The notes beneath the pieces were generated by a model. It saw only the letters and a list, made by a program, of their open reading frames with translations. It had not been told where the DNA came from and did not search any database. A program made the translations under genes and the position numbers. A DNA stretch of 64,000 nucleotides from Thermoanaerobacter wiegelii Rt8.B1. Its GTDB lineage: Bacteria > Bacillota > Thermoanaerobacteria > Thermoanaerobacterales > Thermoanaerobacteraceae. Shown in pieces: positions 18,386-28,064 of this stretch (position 1 is its first letter; every line of letters starts with the position of its first letter). The DNA lies in the NCBI RefSeq assembly GCF_000147695.2, contig NC_015958.1:350501-414500 (forward strand), read 5' to 3'.

Positions 18386-18401
18386 ATTGTGAGGTGTTTT
18401 A

Positions 18402-18986
18402 ATGGGCGATTCGGTGAAGGAAAAGATAGTTATGTCTACTTTAAAACTAATTTCTGAAAAAGGATATAAGTCTACAACTACAAGAAATATTGCAGAAGAG
18501 GCAGGAGTAAATGAAGTTACAATTTTTAGATGTTTTGGAAGCAAAAAAGATATAGTGCTTTATGCATTAAAAGAGCTGGAATTATTAAAGCCTGTAAATG
18601 AAAGAATATTAGACAAATGTACATGGGATTTAAAAGAAGACCTATTCATGTTGGCTCATGAATATCATAAAAATTTTACAGAAGAAAAAGCGAAAATCAT
18701 GATAGGTTTGAGAAGTCCAGAGATTTTTGAAGAGGTAAAAGAATATCTGATCAGGATTCCAAAAGGCTTTAAAGAAGTTTTGATAAAGTATTTTGAAAAA
18801 ATGTATGAGAAGGGATTATTAAATACTGATGATTTTGAACTTTTAGCCTTTGCTTTTATATCATTGAATTTCGGTTTTGTTTTAATGAATGCCTCCTATG
18901 GTAACAAGCTAATTGGCTTTAGCGATAGAGAATTTGTTAAAAAAAGCATAGAAATTTTTGTAAAAGCAATAGAAAAAAGTGATTGA
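18402..18986 (+). CDS. TetR/AcrR-family transcription regulator
   Basis: This 194-residue protein has a clear N-terminal TetR helix-turn-helix: MSTLKLISEKGYKSTTTRNI, then AEEAGVNEVTIFRCFGSKKD. The C-terminal ligand domain is variable and gives no clue to the effector. The ATG follows GAGGTG. The perfect palindrome just upstream suggests self-repression, and the activase-like genes start 52 bases after its stop, so it probably controls them too. Confidence 0.9.
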   Translation: MGDSVKEKIVMSTLKLISEKGYKSTTTRNIAEEAGVNEVTIFRCFGSKKDIVLYALKELELLKPVNERILDKCTWDLKEDLFMLAHEYHKNFTEEKAKIMIGLRSPEIFEEVKEYLIRIPKGFKEVLIKYFEKMYEKGLLNTDDFELLAFAFISLNFGFVLMNASYGNKLIGFSDREFVKKSIEIFVKAIEKSD

Positions 18987-19037
18987 AGTAGTGTAGAATA
19001 TGATATATGATGTACTTGGAGGAGAGGAGAGCAAATA

Positions 19038-20019
19038 ATGAAAATAGGTATTCCAAAAGCTTTAATGTATTATTTTTATTATCCATTCTGGAAAACTCTT
19101 TTCGAAAGCCTTGGTTTTGAAGTGGTCACCTCTGACGATACTTCAAAAAGTATTTTAGACATAGGGGTAAAAGAAGCAGTTGCGGAAATATGTGTACCTA
19201 TGAAGGTATATACAGGACATGTTTTAAATTTGCTGGATAAGAATGTTGATTATATATATATCCCTAGGTTTGTAAGCTTAAGGAAAGGTATATTTATGTG
19301 CCCTAAATTTATGGGGTTGCCTGACATGATAAAAGGTCTTTTTAATGGCATTGAGAATAAAATTTTGACTCATAACATAGTGTCAAAAAGTACTGACATA
19401 TCAGAGTTTCACAATTATACAGTTTTTATCGATAAATTGGGTGTGAGTAGAAAAGATTTAAAAAATGCTTTAAAGAAAGCCCGAGACAAATGGCTTGAGT
19501 TTAGAGCTTTGAATAAGCAAGGATATGATATAAATGAGCTTTTGACGAGTGATAAACCAAAAAATATGATGGCGATATTACAATAGGTCTAATTGGTTAT
19601 GTATATAATGTTTATGATAGATTTGTTAATATGGACTTGCTTAATGTTTTTCGCAAGCTCAACATAAAAGTTGTGACTTTTGATATGATGGAAGAAAGGA
19701 TAATACAACGTCAATTGAAAAAATTTAAAAAAATATGTTTTGGGAATTTACTAATATGCTTTTAGGCACAGCTTATGAGTTTATGGAAAGAGATGACATT
19801 GACGGCATTATTCATATTACTGCCTTTGGATGCGGTCCTGATTCAATTCTTGAGCCTTTTTTAACTATAGATTCTGAAAAACATAAAAAACCTTTTATGA
19901 CTTTAAGAATTGACGAACAAACTGGTGAAAGTCACGTAATTACACGAGTTGAGGCATTTACGGACCTCATAAGGATTAAAAAATATAAAGCTGAAAAATC
20001 TGTGGAAGGCGTGATTTAA
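19038..20019 (+). pseudogene. DUF2229 / activase-associated protein, two frameshifts
   Basis: The N-terminal part (MKIGIPKALMYYFYYPFWKT...EICVPMKVYTGHVLNLLD) and the C-terminal part (ITAFGCGPDSILEPFLTID...LRIDEQTGESHVITRVEAF) belong to one protein of about 326 residues, of the kind fused or linked to 2-hydroxyacyl-CoA dehydratase activases. Breaks occur near 19565 and 19733. Each lies at an A run, and one extra A in each restores a continuous frame (the second is A7 before TATG). This could be real decay, slippage or a sequence error. The gene starts from an ATG behind GGAGGAGAGG. Confidence 0.8.
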
Positions 20020-21117
20020 GTGAAGATAACATTTCCTTATATGGGTTCTCCTTATATGTATGAAAAACTTTTTACATTATTAGGGCATGAAGTGATAACT
20101 CCCCCGAAGCCTTCACAAAAAACTGTAGATTATGGGGTAAAATATAGTCCTGAATTTGCTTGTTTTCCTTTAAAGGTTATTTTAGGGACTTATCTTGAGG
20201 CTTTAGAATTAGGAGCGGATACTATAGTGACTTCTGGTGGGAATGGACCCTGCAGGGCTGGGTATTATGGAGAGGCTCAGAAAAAAATACTTAAAAATAT
20301 GGGATATGATGTCGAATTTATAATATTTGATGAGCCCAAGAGAGATTTAAAGACTTTTATGGACAATGTAAAAAAGATAAAAGGAAATAATTCATGGCGA
20401 CGGGTTATTAAAACTGTAAAAACTGTATATGACATGGCAAAATCGATGGATAAAGTAGAGAAAATCATAGAGACCAAGAGAGCTTATGAGTGTAATAAGG
20501 GAGAGTTTACTAAGGCATGGCATGAGATTACAGAAGAGTACAGGAAAATAGAATCTTCTGAAGATGTAAAAAGGGTAGAAAAAAAGGCGATCGAGAGGTT
20601 AAATAGTATAAAGATTTGTGAAGTACCGGAAGAAGAAAAAATAAAGATTGGAATAGTAGGAGAAATATATGTTGTGATGGAGCCTTCAATAAATGGTAAT
20701 ATAGAAGAAGTTTTAAATGCTTATGGCGCAGAAGTAGAAAGGTCTCATTACATTTCCGAATGGATTGATTTTAATTTAATACCTTTGCCTTCTTACAAAG
20801 AGAAAGAACATCAAATATTGAAAAAAGGCGAGAAATACATAGAGATAATAATTGGTGGGCATGCGAAACAGTCTGTAGGCGCAATAATTGATTTTATGGA
20901 AAGAGGATTTGATGGAGTCATTCACTTGAAACCTTTTGGATGTTTACCAGAACTTGTTTCTCAAAGTGTGATAGATAAAATAATGAGAGAATATGACTAT
21001 CCAATTTTGTCACTTTCTGTAGATGAGCAAATGGCTATTGCCAATGTATTAACGAGAATAGAAGCTTTTTTAGATGTAATAAAACTAAAAAAACACAGAA
21101 AAAGGATAGCGAGGTAG
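20020..21117 (+). CDS. DUF2229-type CoA-enzyme activase-associated protein
   Basis: This 365-residue protein of the same family as its upstream neighbour starts with KITFPYMGSPYMYEKLFTLLGHEV. It has conserved cysteines in PEFACFPLK, NGPCRAGYYGEAQ and KPFGCLPELVSQ, which may bind an iron-sulfur cluster (these proteins are related to the 2-hydroxyglutaryl-CoA dehydratase D fold). The C-terminus has LSLSVDEQMAIANVLTRIEAF. The GTG start follows the upstream stop directly. With the neighbours it forms a split version of the large activase proteins of clostridia. The natural reaction is unknown. Confidence 0.75.
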   Translation: MKITFPYMGSPYMYEKLFTLLGHEVITPPKPSQKTVDYGVKYSPEFACFPLKVILGTYLEALELGADTIVTSGGNGPCRAGYYGEAQKKILKNMGYDVEFIIFDEPKRDLKTFMDNVKKIKGNNSWRRVIKTVKTVYDMAKSMDKVEKIIETKRAYECNKGEFTKAWHEITEEYRKIESSEDVKRVEKKAIERLNSIKICEVPEEEKIKIGIVGEIYVVMEPSINGNIEEVLNAYGAEVERSHYISEWIDFNLIPLPSYKEKEHQILKKGEKYIEIIIGGHAKQSVGAIIDFMERGFDGVIHLKPFGCLPELVSQSVIDKIMREYDYPILSLSVDEQMAIANVLTRIEAFLDVIKLKKHRKRIAR

Positions 21118-21123
21118 ACAAAA

Positions 21124-22086
21124 GTGGAGAAAATATATATTGGTGTTGATGTAGGGTCAGTAAGTATAAATGTTGTAGCCATTGATGAAAATAACGAGGT
21201 CTTATTCAAGTCGTACGTAAGAAATGTTGGGCAACCAATTGACACTGTAAAGGATGAGCTAGCAAAATTACACAATGAATTGCCCGACAAAGAAATAGGC
21301 GGGGTTGGCGTAACTGGGAGTGGTAGACAGCTTCTTGGATATGTCCTTGGTGCCGATGTAGTAAAAAATGAGATCACTGCCCATGCTACTGCTACATTAC
21401 ACTTTCATCCAGATGTTAGTACTATTTTTGAAATTGGTGGACAGGACTCCAAACTTATTATTATAAATGATGGAACAATAGCTGATTTTGCTATGAATAC
21501 AGTTTGTGCAGCGGGTACAGGGTCGTTTCTTGACCATCAAGCACAAAGGCTGGGGATAAAGATTGAGGAATTTGGTGAAATTGCATTGACTGCAAAGCGA
21601 GATGTGAGAATTGCAGGTAGATGCACAGTCTTTGCAGAATCTGATATGATATCGAAACAGCAATACGGGTTTAGTAAAGCTGAAATATTAAAAGGTCTTT
21701 CTAAGGCCTTAGTGAGAAATTATATGAACAATCTTGTAAGAGGAAGAAAATTAAAACCGGTTTTTGTATTCCAAGGTGGTGTTGCGGCAAATATTGCGAT
21801 AAAAAAGGCGTTTGAAGAAGAAGTAGGCCATGAAGTAATTGTTCCAAAGTATTACAATGTTATGGGAGCGATAGGTATCGCAATGTTAGCAAAGGATGAA
21901 ATGAAGCGAACGGGCAATCACACTAAGTTTAAGGGATTTGGGGTTTCAGAGGAAAAGTTTGAGACAACGAGCTTTATTTGCAAAGCCTGTCCTAACGAGT
22001 GTGAAATAATACAAATTAAAGCAAATGGCAAAGTAATTGCGATGACAGGAGATAGGTGTGGCAGATGGTCAAACTCTGTTATATAA
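21124..22086 (+). CDS. BadF/BadG/HgdC-type ATPase activase
   Basis: This 320-residue protein is of the ASKHA activator family that feeds ATP-driven electrons to 2-hydroxyacyl-CoA dehydratases or benzoyl-CoA reductases. It has the phosphate-1 motif IGVDVGSVSINVVAID, the cluster-binding NTVCAAGTGSFLDHQ and GRCTVFAESDMI, and the adenosine motif FQGGVAANIAIKKAF. A short tail has CKACPNEC, an extra cysteine cluster. It starts with GTG six bases after the previous gene. No dehydratase alpha/beta subunit lies nearby, so the target is one of the DUF2229 proteins or a distant enzyme. Confidence 0.85.
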   Translation: MEKIYIGVDVGSVSINVVAIDENNEVLFKSYVRNVGQPIDTVKDELAKLHNELPDKEIGGVGVTGSGRQLLGYVLGADVVKNEITAHATATLHFHPDVSTIFEIGGQDSKLIIINDGTIADFAMNTVCAAGTGSFLDHQAQRLGIKIEEFGEIALTAKRDVRIAGRCTVFAESDMISKQQYGFSKAEILKGLSKALVRNYMNNLVRGRKLKPVFVFQGGVAANIAIKKAFEEEVGHEVIVPKYYNVMGAIGIAMLAKDEMKRTGNHTKFKGFGVSEEKFETTSFICKACPNECEIIQIKANGKVIAMTGDRCGRWSNSVI

Positions 22087-22104
22087 GCATAAGGAGGCTT
22101 AGAT

Positions 22105-23007
22105 ATGGCCCATCATCATGATCATGGTGAGATAAGCAAAAAGAACTTAGTTATTGCGATGATACTAAATTTTGTGATAACAATAGGCGAAATAATAGGA
22201 GGTATATTGTCAGGCAGTTTATCTCTTATATCAGATGCACTTCACAATTTTAGTGATGGAATCTCAATAATTGTAAGTTACGTTGCAATAAAAATATCTA
22301 AAAAAGAGAACAATGAAAAAATGACATTTGGCTATAAAAGGGCAGAGATACTTGCGGCGCTGTTTAATTCGGTGGTTTTGGTAGTTATATCTTTATATCT
22401 TTTTAAAGAAGCATATATAAAATTTTTTAAACCGGAACCGATTGATGGTGTTTTAATGATAGTAGTTGCTATTATAGGACTTGCGGCAAATACGTTATCA
22501 GTGTTTTTACTGAAGGAAAATGCTCAAAAAAATTTAAATATAAAATCGACATATATACATCTGCTTTCTGATGCTTTGTCATCGCTTGGGGTAGTTATTG
22601 GAGGTATATTTATCTATGCATACAATATTTACTGGATTGATCCGCTGCTAACAGTTTTAATAGGAGCTTATATAATAAAAGAAAGCTTTGAAATAATAGA
22701 TGAAACGATAGGAATATTGATGCAAAAAACACCCGAGAATATAAATCTTGACATCATAAAAAAGGAAATTGAGAAACTTCCAGACGTAAAAAATATACAC
22801 CATGTACACGTGTGGCAAACTAATGATAAAGATATACATTTTGAGTGCCATGTCAACACAAGAGATGACATTAAATTAAGTCAAGCGAAATTATTAATGG
22901 ATCAGATTGAAACTATTCTTGATGAAACTTTTGGCATACATCATGTTACTTTGCAGATGGAATATGAATGTTGCGAGAATGTTGGGCTGATAAATAGAAA
23001 GGGTTAG
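22105..23007 (+). CDS. CDF-family metal cation exporter (CzcD/ZitB type)
   Basis: This 300-residue efflux pump has a His-rich start (MAHHHDHG), six membrane helices and a cytoplasmic domain. SLISDALHNFSDG in TM2 and HLLSDALSSLG in TM5 carry the paired Asp/His metal site typical of zinc-type CDF proteins. The tail has HHVHVWQTNDKDIHFECHV. It probably exports zinc or a similar divalent metal in exchange for protons. The ATG follows AAGGAGG, 19 bases after the activase stop, so it may be cotranscribed. A bidirectional terminator follows. Confidence 0.9.
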   Translation: MAHHHDHGEISKKNLVIAMILNFVITIGEIIGGILSGSLSLISDALHNFSDGISIIVSYVAIKISKKENNEKMTFGYKRAEILAALFNSVVLVVISLYLFKEAYIKFFKPEPIDGVLMIVVAIIGLAANTLSVFLLKENAQKNLNIKSTYIHLLSDALSSLGVVIGGIFIYAYNIYWIDPLLTVLIGAYIIKESFEIIDETIGILMQKTPENINLDIIKKEIEKLPDVKNIHHVHVWQTNDKDIHFECHVNTRDDIKLSQAKLLMDQIETILDETFGIHHVTLQMEYECCENVGLINRKG

Positions 23008-23036
23008 TAGTACAAAAAAGTCTCTAGCTTAGTTCG

Positions 23037-23077
23037 CCAAACAAGGGGAGAATAAAACCTTCTCCCCTTGTTTTTTA
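23037..23077. terminator. Bidirectional terminator between convergent genes
   Basis: The stem ACAAGGGGAGAA pairs with TTCTCCCCTTGT, with a T run on one side and A-rich sequence on the other. It serves the CDF gene and probably the minus-strand S-component gene. Confidence 0.9.
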
Positions 23078-23566
23078 TTATTGTTCTTTCGCTTTTTTGA
23101 AGTAATTTTCAAGCAATGCAATTACTATAATTCCTAACGTACCTCCTATTAAAGCTGTTATAAGCTGAGGTGTTGTAAAAGCCTGTACAATTTTTAAGGG
23201 AACTTTTACATTGAACAGCTGCATTATATATTTTACTGATAAAGCAAGCCATATAAACTTAACTACAGCACCTACTATCATTCCTATTACTTTGTTTTTT
23301 TGCGTTGAAAAAAGCATTACATATAACCCATTACCCACCATTATGAAAGGAATCATTAAAGGAAATCCCATTATGCCTACTAAAAATGCAATTACTGGTG
23401 TTAAAAGTCCTATTATAATTCCTGACCACATTCCTACAGTTCCAGCTGCGATTAAAAGCATTGCATTAACGATAGAACCTGTTATAAGTTGGGGCATTTT
23501 TAAGAACTGAAATATTAAAGTGATGGCGAGCAAAATAGCAGTTCTTGTTATGAATTTTGTATTCAC
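23078..23566 (-). CDS. ECF transporter S component, vitamin type unknown
   Basis: This protein of about 162 residues is almost wholly membrane-embedded. It starts MNTKFITRTAILLAIT, which resembles the N-terminus of S components of energy-coupling factor transporters, and carries about six helices. The GTG at 23566 follows AAAGGAGG; a longer frame to 23596 would place the site inside the gene. S components bind one vitamin or precursor and work with a shared EcfAAT module, which is not in the window. The substrate cannot be deduced. Confidence 0.75.
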   Translation of the reverse strand: MNTKFITRTAILLAITLIFQFLKMPQLITGSIVNAMLLIAAGTVGMWSGIIIGLLTPVIAFLVGIMGFPLMIPFIMVGNGLYVMLFSTQKNKVIGMIVGAVVKFIWLALSVKYIMQLFNVKVPLKIVQAFTTPQLITALIGGTLGIIVIALLENYFKKAKEQ

Positions 23567-23664
23567 ACGAATCGCCTCCTTTCCTCTTATTGTCAATTAT
23601 ATTTTATTACTCTAGCAGAAGAATGTCAAATAAATATCAAAGTTACAAAGAATTTTTTACTTTG

Positions 23665-23720
23665 TTGACTTTAATGAGAGATAGAGATACAATTTAAATA
23701 TAAATGTAACAGTTGTTACA
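23665..23720 (+). promoter_or_regulatory. fetAB promoter and downstream palindrome
   Basis: TTGACT (23665-23670), a 17-base spacer and TACAAT (23688-23693) form a good promoter. TGTAAC-AGTT-GTTACA (23705-23720) lies where transcription starts and is a candidate operator of unknown regulator. Confidence 0.7.
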
Positions 23721-23735
23721 ATAGAGGTGATTTAT

Positions 23736-24461
23736 GTGAATGAAATAGAATTTAAAGAGGTAAGTTACAGTAGTTTTGGAAAAGAGATATTAAAAAATAT
23801 TTCAGTGAAATTTGAAGGCGGAGCAATACATACTATTGTCGGCCCTTCTGGAGCTGGAAAATCGACGCTGATTAAACTGATAAACCGATTGATAGATCCA
23901 ACCCATGGCAGTATTTTAATAGACGACGTGGATATTAAAACAATAGATGTGATAGACTTAAGAAGGAGAATTGGAATGGTTTTTCAGCAGCCTCATCTTT
24001 TTGAAGGAACAGTAAAAGAGAATATTGAGTATGGTCCAATGCTTAAAGGCGAAAAAAATGTAAACGTGGAGTATTATTTGAGCATTGTAGGATTGAATAA
24101 TGAGTATGCTACAAGAGATGTGAAAAATTTATCAGGAGGGGAACAGCAAAGAGTTTCTATAGCGAGAACTCTTGCAAATAATCCTGAAGCTCTTTTACTT
24201 GATGAACCTACTTCAGCTCTTGACCCTACTTCTACAGAAATAGTAGAGAAATTAATATTTAACCTAAAAGAAAAAATGAATTTGACGATTATTTGGATAA
24301 CTCACAACATGGAACAGGCTAAGCGCATTGGAGATTACACAGCACTGCTTAACAAAGGGCAATTAATAGAATATGCTAAAACTTATGATTTTTTTACAAA
24401 TCCCCAAAATGAAATTACAAAATTGTTTATACAAGGCAAGTTAAAGGAGGAAGTTAAATGA
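23736..24461 (+). CDS. fetA: ABC transporter ATPase, FetA (YbbL) type
   Basis: This is an ATPase of about 242 residues with Walker [11 protein letters not shown]-loop VFQQPHLF, signature [10 protein letters not shown] and Walker [13 protein letters not shown], in the normal order. The gene overlaps fetB by four bases (ATGA). This pairing identifies it as FetA, which with FetB is reported to export iron and resist oxidative stress in E. coli. I prefer the GTG at 23736 (MNEIEFKEV) behind AGAGGTGA; an upstream GTG at 23727 overlaps that site. Confidence 0.85.
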   Translation: MNEIEFKEVSYSSFGKEILKNISVKFEGGAIHTIVGPSGAGKSTLIKLINRLIDPTHGSILIDDVDIKTIDVIDLRRRIGMVFQQPHLFEGTVKENIEYGPMLKGEKNVNVEYYLSIVGLNNEYATRDVKNLSGGEQQRVSIARTLANNPEALLLDEPTSALDPTSTEIVEKLIFNLKEKMNLTIIWITHNMEQAKRIGDYTALLNKGQLIEYAKTYDFFTNPQNEITKLFIQGKLKEEVK

Positions 24462-25213
24462 GTGTATTGTCTTTGACATTGGCGTCAAGTCTTGTGCTAA
24501 TATCAATTTTTGTTTCTTATTACCAAAAGCTGGGGATTGAAAAGGAAATAGTTATAGGTACTATAAGAGCGGTTGTGCAGCTTACAATAGTGGGATACAT
24601 TTTACACTACATATTTGCTGCAAATAATGCTTTATTTACCTTGGCAATGGTGACTTTAATGATAGTAGTTGCTGGAAATAATGCTTCAAAGAGAGGGAAG
24701 GGAATACCGAATGTTTTTTATTTTATCACTTTTTCAATTGCCTTAAGTGCCGCGATTACAATTTCTCTGCTCATTTTGTTTGGAAATATACATTTTAGAC
24801 CCCAGGAAGTTATACCTGTATCAGGAATGATAATAGGAAATTCAATGGTAGCCTCAGGACTTGCTGTTTCAAGGCTAAAAGACGAAATAAAAAATAAGTC
24901 AGAGGAAATAGAGGCGTATTTGTCACTTGGTGCAACTTCAAGGCAAGCAGCTCAAAAAGTGATAAAGACAGCGATAAAGACAGGGATGATTCCAACAGTT
25001 GACAGCATGAAAACTCTAGGCATTGTCCAGCTTCCAGGAATGATGACAGGGCTAATATTGGGTGGAGTAGACCCTATTGATGCAGTTAAGTACCAGATAA
25101 TGGTTACTTTTATGTTGGCTTCTACAGTAGCGATTTCATGTTTTAGTGTTACTTTTCTCACCTATAGAAACTTTTTTACAAAACATCATCAATTAGTGAT
25201 TGATTTACAATAA
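24458..25213 (+). CDS. fetB: FetB (YbbM, UPF0014) membrane permease
   Basis: This 251-residue permease of the UPF0014 family has about six membrane helices. The conserved segments [21 protein letters not shown] and [16 protein letters not shown]-like [12 protein letters not shown] are present, and the tail [16 protein letters not shown] is a family hallmark. It forms the channel of an ABC exporter with FetA, probably for iron. It starts inside the end of fetA (ATGA overlap), so translation is coupled. No ECF or sensor gene is linked. Confidence 0.9.
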   Translation: MSVLSLTLASSLVLISIFVSYYQKLGIEKEIVIGTIRAVVQLTIVGYILHYIFAANNALFTLAMVTLMIVVAGNNASKRGKGIPNVFYFITFSIALSAAITISLLILFGNIHFRPQEVIPVSGMIIGNSMVASGLAVSRLKDEIKNKSEEIEAYLSLGATSRQAAQKVIKTAIKTGMIPTVDSMKTLGIVQLPGMMTGLILGGVDPIDAVKYQIMVTFMLASTVAISCFSVTFLTYRNFFTKHHQLVIDLQ

Positions 25214-25230
25214 TATTGTTTAAAATGATA

Positions 25231-25259
25231 TTGCATTTATTCCTATTTTGTAATAAAAT
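25231..25259 (+). promoter_or_regulatory. leuS T-box promoter
   Basis: TTGCAT (25231-25236), a 17-base spacer and TAAAAT (25254-25259) precede the T-box leader by about 25 bases. Confidence 0.7.
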
Positions 25260-25283
25260 AATGTACAAGTCAATTTTTTAAAT

Positions 25284-25503
25284 GCGATGAAGTGGAGCAG
25301 TAGGCATTGTAAGCTTTAAGAGAGCCGTTGGTGGGTGCAAAACGGTAGCCTAAGATGCCGAAACTCGCCATGGAGCAGGCATACTGAAGTGTAGTAGGTA
25401 TGCACGGTTACTGCCGTTACAGGTTTAAGTGGGCTTATGCCAAGAAGAGTGGTACCACGGAAGTGCAAGTCTTTCGTCTCTTAAAGATGAAAGACTTTTT
25501 TTA
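25284..25503 (+). ncRNA. T-box riboswitch, leucine type
   Basis: The leader has the T-box core AAGAGTGGTACCACGG (25445-25460) and a Stem I with GAGAGCCGTTGG. The GAAACTCGCCATGGAG stretch places CTC (25364-25366), a leucine codon, at the specifier position. A terminator stem AAGTCTTTC / GAAAGACTT with a T run ends at 25503. Uncharged tRNA-Leu should stabilise the antiterminator and switch leuS on. Confidence 0.92.
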
Positions 25504-25548
25504 ATAAAATCGAGTTTGCTAAAAAATCATAGATAGGAGTGGAGGTTT

Positions 25549-27999
25549 ATGGCTTACTCAGTGGATGTTGATAGAAAATGGCAAAAAAGATGGGAAGAGA
25601 CAAAACTTTACAAGTTTAATCCTGAAAATGTAGATAAAAAGCTTTATTGCCTTGAGATGTTTTCTTATCCTTCGGGTGCAAAGCTCCACGTAGGACATTG
25701 GTACAATTACGGACCTACTGATTCTTGGGCGAGAATGAAAAGAATGCAAGGCTATGAGGTTTTTCATCCAATGGGATTTGATGCCTTTGGACTTCCTGCA
25801 GAAAATTACGCGATAAAAACAGGAATACATCCTTATGATTCCACTATGGAAAACATAAGAACAATGGAAAAGCAGTTAAGAGAAATGGGGGCAACTTTTG
25901 ATTGGGACTATGAAGTAATAACTTGCTTACCGGAATACTATAAATGGACACAGTGGATTTTCCTTAAGCTTTTTGAGGCAGGTCTTGCCTATAGAAAAAA
26001 AGCTCCAGTAAATTGGTGTCCCAGCTGTCAAACTGTTCTTGCAAACGAGCAAGTTATAGATGGAAAATGTGAAAGGTGCGGTACTGAAGTTACAAAGAAA
26101 GATTTGACTCAGTGGTTTTTTAAGATAACTGCTTATGCAGAAGAACTCCTTGAAAAACTGGATGAACTTGATTGGCCTGAGAAGACAAAAATAATGCAGA
26201 GAAATTGGATTGGAAAGTCGGATGGGGCAGAGATAGAATTTAAAGTTGACGGCAAAGACCTGACATTTAAGGTGTTTACAACAAGAGCTGACACGTTATA
26301 TGGAGCGACGTATGTAGTTATTGCCCCAGAACATGAGATTGTGGATTTAATTACTACAGATGAATATAGGCAATCAGTTGAAGAGTATAAAGAATACGCG
26401 AGAAAACAAAGTGAAATTGAAAGGTTGTCTACTGAAAAAGAAAAGACAGGGGTATTTACAGGGGCCTATGCTATACACCCTCTGACGGGAGAAAAACTTC
26501 CTATTTGGATAGCAGACTACGTCCTTGCAACATATGGAACAGGATGTGTCATGGCTGTTCCTGCCCATGATGAAAGAGATTATGAATTTGCAACAAAATA
26601 CGACCTTCCTATAAAAAGAGTGATAAAAGGAATTGGAGATATAGACGACAGTCTACCCTTTGTTGAGTATGGAGTGCTTATAGACAGTGGAGAATTTACA
26701 GGCATGAAATCAGAAGAAGCGAGGATAAAAATTGTAGAAAAATTAAAGCAAGAAGGTAGAGCAGAGTTTAAAGTAAATTACAGATTGAGGGATTGGCTTG
26801 TTTCAAGGCAGAGATACTGGGGTGCTCCAATACCTGTCATTCACTGTGAACGCTGCGGCATAGTCCCTGTCCCAGAAGAAGATTTGCCAGTGTTACTTCC
26901 TTATGATGTGGAATTTGCTCCAACAGGTGAGTCTCCACTTAAAAAGCATGAGGGCTTTATGAATGTAACTTGTCCTAAATGTGGTGGTAAGGCCTTAAGA
27001 GACCCCGATACCTTGGACACTTTTGTGGATTCTTCCTGGTACTTTTTAAGATATCCCGACAACAAAAACGACAAAGAGCCTTTCAATAAAGAATGGATAA
27101 ATAAAATGTTGCCTGTTGACAAGTACGTAGGTGGAGCAGAGCATGCGACAATGCATCTTTTGTACGCAAGGTTTGTCACAAAAGCCTTAAGAGACTTGGG
27201 ATATCTTGATTTTGATGAACCTTTTAAATCATTAGTCCACCAAGGCACAATATTGGGACCTGATGGAAGCAGAATGAGTAAATCTAAAGGAAATGTCATT
27301 TCGCCTGACGAATACATTAAAGAATACGGTTCTGATGTATTTAGACTTTATCTGATGTTTGGATTTGCTTATTCTGAAGGTGGGCCATGGAATGATGATG
27401 GTATTAAGGCAATTTCCAGATTTATCAATAGAGTGGAGAGGTTTATAGATAAATTTATTGAGACAAGAAACAATCCTGGCAAGACCAAAGACGAAATGGG
27501 AAAAGATGAAAATGAATTAAACTATGTGAGACATTATGCTATAAAAGGTGTGACAGAAGATGCAGAGAGATTTCAGTTTAATACTGCAATAGCGAGGATA
27601 ATGGAACTAGTAAACGCTCTTTATAAATACGAGACGGATGTGGAAGTTAAAAATATCAAATTTTATGAAGAAGTGGTGACAGATTTAATAAGGCTTTTAG
27701 CGCCATTTGCTCCTCACTTTTCTGAAGAAATGTGGGAAAAGCTTGGATATGAATATTCTGTTTTCAATCAAAAATGGCCAAAGTGGGATGAAAAAGCTCT
27801 ACAAAGAGATGTTGTAGAGATAGCTGTCCAGGTAAACGGTAAGGTGAGGGGGAGACTTGAAGTTCCTTCAAATGCTACTGACGAAGAAGTAGAAAAGCTC
27901 GCTCTTTCAGATAAAAATGTAAAAGCATATGTGGATGGAAAAGAGATAAAGAAGGTCATAGTCGTCAAAAACAGGCTTGTAAATATTGTTGCGAAATAA
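25549..27999 (+). CDS. leuS: Leucyl-tRNA synthetase
   Basis: This 816-residue class I enzyme charges tRNA-Leu. The HIGH-type motif HVGHW is near residue 46. The zinc-ribbon cysteines [12 protein letters not shown] and CERCG follow. The editing domain has a threonine-rich [14 protein letters not shown] and [11 protein letters not shown]. The KMSKS motif is SRMSKSKGN near 575, and the anticodon-binding domain ends the protein. The length is normal for bacteria. The ATG follows GGAGTGGAGG. It is controlled by the leucine T-box in its leader and is followed by a terminator. Confidence 0.97.
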   Translation: MAYSVDVDRKWQKRWEETKLYKFNPENVDKKLYCLEMFSYPSGAKLHVGHWYNYGPTDSWARMKRMQGYEVFHPMGFDAFGLPAENYAIKTGIHPYDSTMENIRTMEKQLREMGATFDWDYEVITCLPEYYKWTQWIFLKLFEAGLAYRKKAPVNWCPSCQTVLANEQVIDGKCERCGTEVTKKDLTQWFFKITAYAEELLEKLDELDWPEKTKIMQRNWIGKSDGAEIEFKVDGKDLTFKVFTTRADTLYGATYVVIAPEHEIVDLITTDEYRQSVEEYKEYARKQSEIERLSTEKEKTGVFTGAYAIHPLTGEKLPIWIADYVLATYGTGCVMAVPAHDERDYEFATKYDLPIKRVIKGIGDIDDSLPFVEYGVLIDSGEFTGMKSEEARIKIVEKLKQEGRAEFKVNYRLRDWLVSRQRYWGAPIPVIHCERCGIVPVPEEDLPVLLPYDVEFAPTGESPLKKHEGFMNVTCPKCGGKALRDPDTLDTFVDSSWYFLRYPDNKNDKEPFNKEWINKMLPVDKYVGGAEHATMHLLYARFVTKALRDLGYLDFDEPFKSLVHQGTILGPDGSRMSKSKGNVISPDEYIKEYGSDVFRLYLMFGFAYSEGGPWNDDGIKAISRFINRVERFIDKFIETRNNPGKTKDEMGKDENELNYVRHYAIKGVTEDAERFQFNTAIARIMELVNALYKYETDVEVKNIKFYEEVVTDLIRLLAPFAPHFSEEMWEKLGYEYSVFNQKWPKWDEKALQRDVVEIAVQVNGKVRGRLEVPSNATDEEVEKLALSDKNVKAYVDGKEIKKVIVVKNRLVNIVAK

Positions 28000-28001
28000 T
28001 T

Positions 28002-28030
28002 GAAAGCAGGAGGCATGCTCCTGCTTTTAA
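28002..28030 (+). terminator. Intrinsic terminator after leuS
   Basis: AAAGCAGGAG pairs with CTCCTGCTTT around a GCAT-type loop, followed by TTAAATAAAT. The T tract is short, so termination may be partial. Confidence 0.75.
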
Positions 28031-28064
28031 ATAAATATTTTTAGTGATGGTGAGGGAGTAAATT

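Noticed and set aside
23211-23510. Open frame opposite the ECF S component
   Set aside because: It is the antisense shadow of a membrane protein gene; no start site and odd composition.
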